A stretch of 20,794 nucleotides of DNA from Candidatus Zhuqueibacterota bacterium 4484_219 (GTDB lineage Bacteria > Zhuqueibacterota > JdFR-76 > 4484-219): NCBI GenBank assembly GCA_002085035.1, contig MZGM01000006.1, positions 1 through 20,794 of the forward strand, in the 5' to 3' direction. A program made the position numbers and the translations under genes. Numbering within the stretch: the first letter of the stretch is position 1; every line of letters begins with the position of its first letter. The notes below the pieces were generated by a model that had not been told where the DNA came from, did no database searches, and worked only from the letters and a program-made list of their open reading frames with translations. Below, in pieces: positions 1 through 7,794 of the stretch.

Positions 1-1968
1 TCCTTTACGGTCTTCAGCAATCAATCGCAGCCCTACTAAGAATTGGTTGTCCTTGTTGACATCCCACTTTACCTCAATTTGCCGATCAGGGTCTTCCATA
101 AGTTTTACAAGGTTACTACAATCGGCTCGATGTACCACAACTCCCTTACCGCGGGTAATAAAACCGACAATACGGTCACCTGGAACGGGGTGGCAACATT
201 TAGCAAAGTGGATCAGCAAATCATCCAGACCATGAATCTTAACCCCAGTAGCAGATTTACGTGCTCGAGCAACAAAGCGATGGAAAAAGGAATCATCCTT
301 TTTCGCTTCCTTAGCTGATTCAGGGAGAAGTTTTGCCAAAACTCCCTGTACTGAAATCTCGCCTCGCCCAATAGCTGCCAGAAATTGCTTCTCATTAGGA
401 AACCCCATACCCTGAGCTACATCAATAATTTCTTCATCACTGGCTTTGTAGTGCAACTTCTTTAATCGCTTTTCAAGAATTTCCCGACCCAACTTAATGC
501 TTTCCTCAAACAATGAATCCCGAATCCACTTTTTAATTCGACTACGAGCTTTGGATGTCTTAACAAACTGAATCCAGTCAGGGTTAGGAACCTGTTTGGC
601 AGAGGTAATAATCTCTACAGAATCGCCACTCTGCAATTGGGTATCAAGTGGGATAATCTTACCATTAGCTTTAGCCCCAATACAATGGTAACCAATATCG
701 GTATGCACAGCAAATGCAAAATCCACTGGAGTAGCTCCCCGCGGCAATTTGATTAAATCGCCTTTCGGAGTAAAAACAAAAATTTCGTCTTGAAATAGAG
801 AAATTTTCAAATCTTCCATAAATTCTTTTGCATCGTGCACATCACGTTGCCAATCAAGCACGTGTCGCAACCAAACAAGCTGCTCATCCAATTCATCTAC
901 TTTTTGCTTACCTTCTTTGTAACGCCAGTGTGCAGCAATACCAGACTCGGCAGTGCGATGCATTTCCTCGGTACGAATCTGAATTTCCACCATCCGTCCT
1001 TCGGGCCCGATTACGGTAGTATGAATCGATTGATACATGTTGGACTTTGGAATAGCGATGTAATCTTTAAAGCGTTCGTGGATAGGAGTAAATAAAGTAT
1101 GCACAATACCCAACACAGAATAACACTCTTCCACTCGTTTCACGATAATACGGACAGCAAAAAGGTCGTAGATTTCCTCAAAAGGTTTTTCCCGCATTAC
1201 CATCTTACGATAAATGCTGTAAAGATGTTTGGGACGTCCTGTCACTTCTGCCTTAATGTTAACTTTGCGCAATTCTTGCAAGATGGGCTTTCGTATTCGC
1301 TGAAGATAGGCCTCGCGTTCATCCCGACGTTCATTGACTTTATTGACTAACTCATCATATTGATGGGGATTCAAAACTTTAAATGCCAGGTCTTCCAGTT
1401 CCCATTTAATCTTGGCAATTCCTAAGCGATGAGCTAAAGGAGCGTAAATTTCCCGCGTTTCCAGAGCAATGCGCTGTTGTTTCTTTTGAGGAAGATATTG
1501 GATGGTGCGCATATTATGCAAGCGGTCAGCAAACTTGATGAGGATCACACGAATATCTCGAATCATAGAAAAGATCATCTTGCGGAAGGTTTCTGCCTGT
1601 TTCTCTTCTAAGCTATTAAAATGAAGCTCACTAATTTTAGTTACCCCATCTACTAACAGGGCTACTTCCTCGCCAAACTCGGCCTTTACTTCTTCCAAAG
1701 TCACACCAGTATCCTCAGCAACATCATGCAGTAGTCCGGCAGTGATTGTTACATCATCCATTTCCATCTCAGTGAGAATTCGAGCTACCTCAAGACAATG
1801 TACAATATAAGGCTGGCCAGAACGACGTAATTGATGCCTATGGGCTTCGAAAGCAAAATTAAACGCTTTACGTAATAGAGCCCCATCGGCATGCTTGCAG
1901 TAGCGCTTCAACGAATTTAAGATGCCGTCGAGTATCGCCTCATAGTTCTTTTTGGGTACTTCTTTCAT
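1..1968 (-). CDS. rel: Bifunctional (p)ppGpp synthetase/hydrolase, RelA/SpoT family (3' end beyond window)
   Basis: Makes and degrades the stringent-response alarmone (p)ppGpp. The 656 codons present read without interruption from ATG at 1968 to the window edge. Order: HD hydrolase domain with intact HDVAED at residues 81-86; synthetase domain with RFKD near 299-302 followed by YIAIPK and EIQIRT; TGS domain (starting EIFVFTPKGD) near 390-455; zinc-finger-like domain with AKCCHPVPGD and a later HRADC; then the first residues of the C-terminal ACT domain, which is cut off. RFKD matches the RxKD form typical of bifunctional Rel/SpoT rather than the ExDD form of synthetase-only RelA, and the hydrolase motif is intact, so both activities are expected. 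The Shine-Dalgarno before ATG is weak (GAGCG). dnaB lies about 200 bp upstream, separated by a hairpin-rich spacer, so transcription may be partly independent. Confidence 0.95.
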   Translation of the reverse strand, partial: MKEVPKKNYEAILDGILNSLKRYCKHADGALLRKAFNFAFEAHRHQLRRSGQPYIVHCLEVARILTEMEMDDVTITAGLLHDVAEDTGVTLEEVKAEFGEEVALLVDGVTKISELHFNSLEEKQAETFRKMIFSMIRDIRVILIKFADRLHNMRTIQYLPQKKQQRIALETREIYAPLAHRLGIAKIKWELEDLAFKVLNPHQYDELVNKVNERRDEREAYLQRIRKPILQELRKVNIKAEVTGRPKHLYSIYRKMVMREKPFEEIYDLFAVRIIVKRVEECYSVLGIVHTLFTPIHERFKDYIAIPKSNMYQSIHTTVIGPEGRMVEIQIRTEEMHRTAESGIAAHWRYKEGKQKVDELDEQLVWLRHVLDWQRDVHDAKEFMEDLKISLFQDEIFVFTPKGDLIKLPRGATPVDFAFAVHTDIGYHCIGAKANGKIIPLDTQLQSGDSVEIITSAKQVPNPDWIQFVKTSKARSRIKKWIRDSLFEESIKLGREILEKRLKKLHYKASDEEIIDVAQGMGFPNEKQFLAAIGRGEISVQGVLAKLLPESAKEAKKDDSFFHRFVARARKSATGVKIHGLDDLLIHFAKCCHPVPGDRIVGFITRGKGVVVHRADCSNLVKLMEDPDRQIEVKWDVNKDNQFLVGLRLIAEDRKG

Positions 1969-2024
1969 AAGAATTAACGCTCAATAATAGCTTATTAAAA
2001 AATCATTTGCCCACTCAAAAAGGC

Positions 2025-2043
2025 TGTCCCAAAGCTTTGGACA
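2025..2043 (-). terminator. Near-perfect palindrome followed by a T-tract, possible terminator after dnaB
   Basis: TGTCC-C-AAAG/CTTTGGACA is a 9-bp-arm palindrome with a single unpaired C. GGC (2022-2024) and GCC (2048-2050) can extend the stem. On the minus strand it is followed by GCC and five T, so it could end dnaB transcription before rel. The bulge and the very small loop make it imperfect. The sequence GGCTGTCCCAAAG also resembles ends of some insertion sequences, so a decayed element end is the alternative. Confidence 0.4.
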
Positions 2044-2050
2044 TCATGCC

Positions 2051-2130
2051 CTACCCCTCCTTCCCCTTCAAAAGGAGAAGGGGGACCTCACCCTGATCCT
2101 CTTCTGATAGGAGAGAACCAGGGTGAGATT
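2051..2130. repeat. Palindromic hairpin pair, interspersed-repeat-like (MITE-like) element
   Basis: Two adjacent hairpins fill most of the rel-dnaB spacer. The first has CCCCTTC (2063-2069) pairing with GAAGGGG (2077-2083), with an alternative CTCCTT (2057-2062)/AAGGAG (2072-2077). The second has perfect 9-bp arms, CTCACCCTG (2087-2095) and CAGGGTGAG (2119-2127), with inner TCCTCT/AGGAGA complementarity. Pyrimidine-rich CTCACCCTGATCCTCT-type palindromes of this style are commonly scattered in bacterial genomes. No second copy was seen in this window, so the repeat status is inferred from style alone. Confidence 0.5.
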
Positions 2131-2167
2131 TAAACCATGTTTATAGGATGTTCACTATCAAACTGGC

Positions 2168-3598
2168 TTATGCTACATCAGGACCAAAATCCACATCACG
2201 ATAGTAGGGTTCTAAATTTTCGAAGCGAGCATAATCGTTAATAAAAGCCAACGTTACTGTGCCCGTAGGTCCATTGCGCTGTTTGCCAATAATAATCTCT
2301 GCCTTTCCTTTTTGAGAGATGGTATCGTCGTCAAGTGATTGGCTATATCTTTCGGCGCGATAAATAAAGAGCACCAGGTCTGCATCTTGTTCAATAGCTC
2401 CTGATTCACGCAAGTCCGAAAGCATTGGACGCTTATCACCACCACGCGTCTCTACGGCTCTCGATAGCTGCGACAGGGCAATCACCGGGACGTCTAACTC
2501 TTTGGCCAACGCTTTTAACGAACGTGAAATCATAGAAATTTCCTGCTGGCGATTCTCCACATTTTTGGGTCCTTGAATCAATTGCATGTAATCAACAATC
2601 AGCAAACCAATGTTTTTTTCTGCCTTTAACCGTCGTGCTTTGGCTCGTAACTCCAAAATTGCCAGTGCAGGGGAATCATCAATGTAAATCGGGGCCTCTG
2701 CCAGGTTGCCTACTGCAATGCTTAATTTAGGGAACTCACTTTCTGGCAGACGTCCGGTACGCAATAAATGGGAGTTAACTCTTGCTTCACTGCACAGCAT
2801 TCGCATAGCTAATTGATAGTTTGCCATCTCTAAGCTGAAAATCCCTACAGGGATGTTGTAATCTACCGCCACGTTACGAGCAATATTAAGACTAAAGGCT
2901 GTTTTCCCCATTGAGGGACGACCAGCCACGATGATTAATTCAGAATTATGAAATCCAGCCGTTAGAGCATCTAATTCATCGAAACCGGAAGGAATTCCAG
3001 TAACCCCTTCTTTGCGATTATGAGCTTTTTCAATCTCCTCAAAGGTCTCATGGAGAATATTCTCAATTGGAACAAATCCCCGTCGCAACCGTCTTTCAGA
3101 GAGATTAAAAATCGTTTGTTCAGCTCGATCGATGATACTAAACACATCACCTTCGGCAGAGTAACTTTCAGAAATAATATTAGTAGCTGTGGTAATCAGC
3201 TTGCGCAGTAGCGATTTTTCCAAAACAATCTTGGCATGATAATCCACATTTGCTGCCGAAGGAACACTTTCAGCTAACTCGGTTAAATAGAAACTACCAC
3301 CTACCTCATCCAACTGCTTGCGTTTCTTCAATTCGGCCGAAACAGTAACTAAGTCGACTGCTTCGTTGCGATCGTACAGGTCTACGCAAGCGCGGTAAAT
3401 CTTCCGATGAGCTTCCTTGTAAAAACATGATTCGTCCAAAAGCTCAATAGCTTTACTTACTGCGTCCTGTTCAATCAGCATCGCTCCCAAAACCGACATT
3501 TCGGCCTCAATCGCCTGCGGTGGCAATCGTTCACTTGTAGCCATTGCATCATTTTGTCCTGAGGGCTCGGTGGTAACTGATTTCTTAGATACTGCCAT
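2168..3598 (-). CDS. dnaB: Replicative DNA helicase DnaB
   Basis: Hexameric 5'-3' helicase that unwinds DNA at the replication fork and recruits primase. From ATG at 3598 it has 476 residues, normal for the family. An N-terminal primase-interaction domain (starting near LPPQAIEAEMSVLGAML) is followed by a linker and a RecA-like ATPase domain with Walker A GRPSMGKT at about 226-233, Walker B LLIVDYMQLI, and the conserved ALSQLSRAVE and SDLRESGAIEQDAD segments. An in-frame TTG at 3610 would add four residues, but the ATG has the better upstream purine stretch (GGTAGA). No intein or insertion is visible. It lies about 80 bp downstream of udg and upstream of rel; a weak promoter in either gap cannot be excluded. 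Confidence 0.97.
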   Translation of the reverse strand: MAVSKKSVTTEPSGQNDAMATSERLPPQAIEAEMSVLGAMLIEQDAVSKAIELLDESCFYKEAHRKIYRACVDLYDRNEAVDLVTVSAELKKRKQLDEVGGSFYLTELAESVPSAANVDYHAKIVLEKSLLRKLITTATNIISESYSAEGDVFSIIDRAEQTIFNLSERRLRRGFVPIENILHETFEEIEKAHNRKEGVTGIPSGFDELDALTAGFHNSELIIVAGRPSMGKTAFSLNIARNVAVDYNIPVGIFSLEMANYQLAMRMLCSEARVNSHLLRTGRLPESEFPKLSIAVGNLAEAPIYIDDSPALAILELRAKARRLKAEKNIGLLIVDYMQLIQGPKNVENRQQEISMISRSLKALAKELDVPVIALSQLSRAVETRGGDKRPMLSDLRESGAIEQDADLVLFIYRAERYSQSLDDDTISQKGKAEIIIGKQRNGPTGTVTLAFINDYARFENLEPYYRDVDFGPDVA

Positions 3599-3680
3599 AA
3601 CTTCTACCAATTTTGTACTAAAAAAGAACCTTAGTATTTTGTTTTGGTAACGTAATCATCAACTGGAAGTAACGATCAGG

Positions 3681-4385
3681 TTATGCCACCTGTTCATCAT
3701 AGATCCGACGAAGAAATTGCACATCCTCCCATGTTGGACGTTTCCATTGTGGATTACGCAACAATGCTGCTGGGTGAAAGGTAACTACTAATTTAATACC
3801 TTGATAATAATGTACCTTCCCCCGTAATTCCTTCAGGGATTTGGTAGTTTTTAATAAGGTCTGAGCAGCAATTCGTCCCAGTGCTAAAATTACCTTAGGT
3901 CGAATTATTTCAATTTGTTTTTTCAAGTAGGGCTCACATTTTTCTACTTCATGAGGGAGCGGATCACGATTGTGGGGAGGACGACACTTCAAAATGTTAG
4001 CAATGTAAACATCTTCCCGCTTCATATTGATCGATTGTAAAATTTTAGTAAGCAACATGCCAGCACGTCCCACAAACGGCTCGCCGCGCAGATCTTCCTC
4101 CTGTCCCGGAGCCTCACCGATTAACATCAATTTTGCATGCGGGTTACCGGCACCAAAAACAAGATGAGTACGACTACGACTCAACTCACACCGCTGGCAA
4201 TTCTTCATCTCCTGGTAAAGTTCTTCCAATGTCTGTGGAGAAGGGCTCAAAATGCCAACCAATTGCTCTGCAACCGACTTTTCCAAAAAGTATTCATTCC
4301 CATAAAGCTCCTTTTGCTGATTCAAATAACGAATCAACAAATTTATCAGAACAGGAGAGATATTAATAGCAGCTCCTTCAGTCAT
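3681..4385 (-). CDS. udg: Uracil-DNA glycosylase, family 4 (iron-sulfur type)
   Basis: Removes uracil arising from cytosine deamination or misincorporated dUMP, the first step of base-excision repair. The 234 residues contain the family-4 signatures: GEAPGQEED (90-98, water-activating motif), NILKCRPPHNRDP, and HPAALLRNP (204-212, DNA minor-groove loop). Four cysteines (C63, C66, C134, C150) are placed as expected for the 4Fe-4S cluster. The N-terminal 50 residues form an extra helical extension before the glycosylase domain, as in many bacterial members once described as SPO1 polymerase-like. Its ATG overlaps the coaBC stop as ATGA, so translation is probably coupled. This enzyme class was first studied in thermophiles but is widespread, so it does not prove a hot habitat. 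Confidence 0.93.
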   Translation of the reverse strand: MTEGAAINISPVLINLLIRYLNQQKELYGNEYFLEKSVAEQLVGILSPSPQTLEELYQEMKNCQRCELSRSRTHLVFGAGNPHAKLMLIGEAPGQEEDLRGEPFVGRAGMLLTKILQSINMKREDVYIANILKCRPPHNRDPLPHEVEKCEPYLKKQIEIIRPKVILALGRIAAQTLLKTTKSLKELRGKVHYYQGIKLVVTFHPAALLRNPQWKRPTWEDVQFLRRIYDEQVA

Positions 4386-5608
4386 TTCTTGCTCTTCGCT
4401 TCGAAAATTAACTCCACAATTCGGTTCAAAATATGTTGTGCGACCTCAGGCTTACTGAGCTTTGGTAAACTTTCAACGTGTTGTTGACGATCAATAATTG
4501 TCACAACGTTGGTATCCGTAGCAAATCCTGCACCTCGCTGTTTGGGATTGTTGACGACGATCAAATCCAGATTTTTTGCCTTAAGTTTTTGCTTCCCGTG
4601 TTTCAGTTCATCTGTCGTCTCGACTGCAAACCCCACCAGAATCCGTCCATTTTTGTTCTTACCCAGTGAAGCTAAAATGTCAGGGTTTTTTTCCAGTGTC
4701 AGAACAATAGAATTATCACTTTTTTTCAATTTGTGTTCACTGTAAACTGAGGGACGATAATCCGAAACTGCTGCAGCCATAATTACTACATCGGTATTCG
4801 GATACACTTCATGCACAGCCTCATACATCTGCTCGGTGGTGCGTACTTCTCGAAAGTGAATATCCTCACTGGGACGCAAGTTCGTTGGTCCACTAATCAG
4901 GGTAACTTCTGCACCTCTAATAGCAGCTGCTTCTGCTAATGCGAACCCCATCTTACCAGAAGACGCATTAGTAATAAATCGCACTGGGTCTATTGGTTCT
5001 TGAGTAGGGCCAGCAGTTACTAACACCCGTACCCCTTTTAACTCTTCGCTGCCCAATAGCTGGTGTTTAATCTTGCCCAGGATGCGCTCAAGACTGGCCA
5101 AACGCCCTAAACCCTCAGCATGGCACGCCAGTTCCCCCCATTCTGGTGACACAAAAGAATAGCCCAACCGTTGCAAGGTCTCAATATTGCGTTGTACGAT
5201 TGGGTTGGCGTACATGTTCGAATTCATCGCTGGACAAAATATTGTTTTCTCTCCACCTGCAACCATAATCATCGTAGAGAGCAGGTCATCAGCAATACCA
5301 GCAGCTACCTTACCTAAAATATTGGCAGTAGCAGGACAGACCACAAAACAGTCAGCCCATTGGGCAACATCCACATGACGAGTAGCTACTGATTTGCTTT
5401 GAGGAAACATCTCCACCAGCACTTCTCTGTCCGATAGAGTTTCGAAGGTTAGCGGAGCCACAAACTTCTGGGCTGCTTTGGTCATTACTATCTGAACTTC
5501 AGCTTCCTCCTTACGTAATTCTCGCACCAGCTCACAAGTTTTGTAAGCAGCAATACCGCCTGTCACTCCGACGAGTAATTTTTTATTACTGAATAGTCCC
5601 ATACTCAC
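4382..5608 (-). CDS. coaBC: Bifunctional phosphopantothenoylcysteine decarboxylase / phosphopantothenate-cysteine ligase
   Basis: Two successive coenzyme A steps: cysteine ligation to 4'-phosphopantothenate (CoaB, C-terminal half) and FMN-dependent decarboxylation (CoaC, N-terminal half). CoaC motifs: GGIAAYK near the N-terminus, H78 in RHVDVAQWAD, CPATANI (91-97), PAMNSNMY (126-133) and ELACHAEG with the candidate catalytic Cys162. CoaB motifs: GPTQEPIDPVRFITN and ASSGKMG (about 200-221), K307 in LEKNPDIL, and the KAKNLDLIVVNN segment. Length (408) is typical. The reading frame begins at GTG 5608 and an ATG lies two codons later at 5602; neither has a strong Shine-Dalgarno, so the start is uncertain by two residues. 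It sits between rpoZ and udg, overlapping udg by 4 bp. Confidence 0.95.
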   Translation of the reverse strand: MSMGLFSNKKLLVGVTGGIAAYKTCELVRELRKEEAEVQIVMTKAAQKFVAPLTFETLSDREVLVEMFPQSKSVATRHVDVAQWADCFVVCPATANILGKVAAGIADDLLSTMIMVAGGEKTIFCPAMNSNMYANPIVQRNIETLQRLGYSFVSPEWGELACHAEGLGRLASLERILGKIKHQLLGSEELKGVRVLVTAGPTQEPIDPVRFITNASSGKMGFALAEAAAIRGAEVTLISGPTNLRPSEDIHFREVRTTEQMYEAVHEVYPNTDVVIMAAAVSDYRPSVYSEHKLKKSDNSIVLTLEKNPDILASLGKNKNGRILVGFAVETTDELKHGKQKLKAKNLDLIVVNNPKQRGAGFATDTNVVTIIDRQQHVESLPKLSKPEVAQHILNRIVELIFEAKSKK

Positions 5609-5626
5609 TTCACTGTAAGATCATAA

Positions 5627-5923
5627 TTATTTCTGGCTATCATCATCTTTATCCGGATATTTCACGATCAACTGCCCGCTAAGCAATTCCTCAATGGCCT
5701 GGCGGGTGGGTTTGATTCTCCTCTCGTACCCATATCCTTCAATTTTGATTTCAGTTTCCTCAGCGGTTTCATCAGTAAAATCCTCTTCAGAGCCGAAATC
5801 CATTTCAATTTTTGCTCGCCGTTCCTGGTTAATTTGACGCGCCCGCTTAGCCACAGCTACTACCAACTCATAAATATTGAATTTGTATTTTTCCACTTCA
5901 TCAAGGGATAGGGTACTTACCAT
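5627..5923 (-). CDS. rpoZ: DNA-directed RNA polymerase omega subunit
   Basis: Small subunit that helps assemble and stabilise RNA polymerase around beta'. The start is set at ATG 5923 (98 residues) because GGAGGAAGG lies just upstream; the in-frame ATG at 5941 would put that ribosome-binding site inside the gene. The N-terminal part (NIYELVVAVAKRARQINQERRAK) matches the omega core, followed by an acidic stretch rich in E and D (about residues 38-58) and then RRIKPTRQAIEELLSGQL, the region that usually ends omega in this neighbourhood. The gmk stop lies inside the rpoZ Shine-Dalgarno, leaving only 4 bp between the genes. Confidence 0.9.
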   Translation of the reverse strand: MVSTLSLDEVEKYKFNIYELVVAVAKRARQINQERRAKIEMDFGSEEDFTDETAEETEIKIEGYGYERRIKPTRQAIEELLSGQLIVKYPDKDDDSQK

Positions 5924-5927
5924 AATA

Positions 5928-6503
5928 TCACCTTCCTCCATGTTTCTTATAATTCTGAATTACTTCAATAATCTTGTTCACTGTTTTAGTTAAATCTTTA
6001 TTGACAATTACGACATCATATTCTTTTGCTTTTGCGATTTCCCAAGGTACACGACTGAAGCGCTTCACAATTTCTGTGGTGGCTTCGGTACCTCTTTTCC
6101 ATAACCGAGTAAACAGTTCTTTTACAGACGGAGGTTTCAGAAAAACCAACAATGAATCTTGAGGATAAAGTTTTTTAATATTAAGCCCACCTATCACGTC
6201 AATATCGAGCACTATTGTTTCTCCCTGCTGTAATAAAGGTTCCAGGTACTGTCTGGTCGTACCATAGAGATAGCCATGAACTTCAGCCCATTCAATAAAC
6301 TCGCCAGCAGCAATTTTGTTTCGAAACTCAGCTTCGGTCAGGAAAAAATAGTCGCGCCCGTTTTTTTCTCCCTTACGTGGCGGACGAGTAGTAGCTGAAA
6401 TCGAATATTTTAACTCCGGACATCTTCGACGAAGTTCTTGAATTACAGTAGTTTTCCCTCCTCCAGAAGGTGAAGAGATAACTACCAATAGTCCACGCTG
6501 CAA
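5928..6503 (-). CDS. gmk: Guanylate kinase
   Basis: Phosphorylates GMP/dGMP to GDP/dGDP with ATP, essential for GTP and (p)ppGpp supply. The P-loop SSPSGGGKTT lies at 10-19, the GMP-binding region SATTRPPRKGEKNGRDYFF at about 36-54, and VLDIDVIGG at 98-106, with the lid region KRGTEATTEIVKRFSR following. No ATG is available at the 5' end. Of two TTG codons, the one at 6503 has AGAGG exactly 6 nt upstream and gives a 191-residue protein; TTG 6509 would add MQ only. It follows remA closely and runs into rpoZ, so the three are almost certainly one transcript. Confidence 0.95.
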   Translation of the reverse strand: MQRGLLVVISSPSGGGKTTVIQELRRRCPELKYSISATTRPPRKGEKNGRDYFFLTEAEFRNKIAAGEFIEWAEVHGYLYGTTRQYLEPLLQQGETIVLDIDVIGGLNIKKLYPQDSLLVFLKPPSVKELFTRLWKRGTEATTEIVKRFSRVPWEIAKAKEYDVVIVNKDLTKTVNKIIEVIQNYKKHGGR

Positions 6504-6518
6504 TTGCAACCTCTGTCA

Positions 6519-6764
6519 TCAATTACAAGTTCCAATCCGTTGGGTCAACGTTTCAGTAGAATTAGTAGAAAGAATTACATGATCACTATCAGTAACAATT
6601 ACCGATTTGGTCTTTTTGCCTAATGTAGCGTCAATAAGCTTACCATTTTCTCTTGCGCTTTGGATCATCATTTTTACCGGTCGAGAATTAGGAGAAATAA
6701 TAGCTATGATGCGATTTTTGGCAATAACATTCTTGTAACCAATGCTTAACATTGGATAATCCAA
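6519..6764 (-). CDS. remA: RemA-like (DUF370) regulatory protein
   Basis: Matches the DUF370/RemA family, whose Bacillus member is a DNA-binding activator of biofilm-matrix and osmoprotection genes. Family features seen: LSIGYKNVIAKNRIIAIISP near the start, a central IDATLGKKTKSVIVTDSDHVILS, and the expected size (81 residues). A TTG at 6764 preceded by AGGAGGGAG at good distance is chosen; the in-frame ATG at 6752 is too far from that site. Placement between yicC and gmk is a recurrent arrangement of this family outside Firmicutes. The role in this organism is unknown; matrix control is only known from Bacillus. Confidence 0.87.
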   Translation of the reverse strand: MDYPMLSIGYKNVIAKNRIIAIISPNSRPVKMMIQSARENGKLIDATLGKKTKSVIVTDSDHVILSTNSTETLTQRIGTCN

Positions 6765-6788
6765 TTTTTCTCCCTCCTATTTAAAATG

Positions 6789-7667
6789 TTACTCAATATT
6801 TTGCACCTGTTCCCGAATTTTTTCAATTTCTTCTTTCATGAATACTACCCGATGAGAAATGTCTGCATTATTGGATTTAGCTCCCATGGTATTAGCTTCC
6901 CGATTCATCTCTTGAAGCAAAAAATTCAATCTTCGCCCTACTAACTGAGGGGATGCCATCAATTCTGTAAACAGGCGAGTATGACTACGCACTCGTACAC
7001 ATTCTTCGGTCACATCCAAACGATCAGCCAAAATTGCTATTTCTAATCTCAATCGCTCGGCATCGACTGGGGAAGTAGTAAGAATCTCCTCTACACGCTG
7101 CTTAAGTAAGCTAAATTCTTTCTTCACATGTTCTTTAGAAATTTCCTCTATCTCATCCACATAGCGATTCAACTTATTGATCCTGGCTGTAATATCGTTC
7201 GCCAGAGAGATACCTTCATCTTTTTTCATTTGTAGAAATTCTTCGAAAGCTTTTTCCAACGCTATTTTCACACATGCCCAGGATTTTTCGGCTAAATCAT
7301 CGCTTTCTTCACTAGTAAAAACCTCAGAGAATCCTAAAATATGCTCTAACTTAATGGAGTCTTCCAACTGCAACGAATCACGCAACTTTTGTAATAGCTG
7401 CAAATAGAGTCTGGCTGTTTCTAAATCAAGTTTAATACCAAGACAGCCTGGTTCTGGCGACTTTAATGTCACTGCTACATTTACGCGTCCCCTACTGACC
7501 CGTTGACGCACGAATTCCTTCAACTCTAATTCATATCCACTTAAAGAACGAGGTAACCGAGACACAACTTCCAAGAAACGATTATTTACTGAACGTATTT
7601 CCACTACTGCATGAATATTATCCTGAACCGCTTCCCCTCTTCCAAAACCGGTCATGCTTACTACCAT
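6789..7667 (-). CDS. yicC: YicC-family endoribonuclease
   Basis: Member of the YicC/YloC family, RNA-binding proteins with endoribonuclease activity reported in Escherichia coli and Bacillus. It opens with MVVSMTGFGRGE, the family's hallmark N-terminus, and ends with the DUF1732 signature EMNREANTMGAKSNNADISH followed by EEIEKIREQVQNIE. Length (292) is normal. Long charged helices fill the middle (about 120-210), as expected for the channel-forming oligomer. It is the first gene after a near-consensus promoter, with a leader of roughly 56 nt, so it heads the yicC-remA-gmk-rpoZ-coaBC-udg unit. Confidence 0.93.
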   Translation of the reverse strand: MVVSMTGFGRGEAVQDNIHAVVEIRSVNNRFLEVVSRLPRSLSGYELELKEFVRQRVSRGRVNVAVTLKSPEPGCLGIKLDLETARLYLQLLQKLRDSLQLEDSIKLEHILGFSEVFTSEESDDLAEKSWACVKIALEKAFEEFLQMKKDEGISLANDITARINKLNRYVDEIEEISKEHVKKEFSLLKQRVEEILTTSPVDAERLRLEIAILADRLDVTEECVRVRSHTRLFTELMASPQLVGRRLNFLLQEMNREANTMGAKSNNADISHRVVFMKEEIEKIREQVQNIE

Positions 7668-7730
7668 AGAACCATCCGAGGCTTTAGTATTGTGAACTAA
7701 TCTGTAATTCTTTTATTTACCTTGAGTAAT

Positions 7731-7759
7731 ATTATACAAAAAAAAATCCTGATAGTCAA
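7731..7759 (-). promoter_or_regulatory. Sigma70-type promoter for the yicC operon
   Basis: On the minus strand TTGACT (7754-7759), a 17-bp spacer containing a nine-T run, and TATAAT (7731-7736). The -10 is a perfect match, the -35 matches five of six, and the spacing is optimal. It lies between the PorV-like gene and yicC and points at yicC, placing the transcript start near 7724. Confidence 0.85.
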
Positions 7760-7794
7760 ATCTTTTTACAAAAAACAAAAATAAAACAATCACT

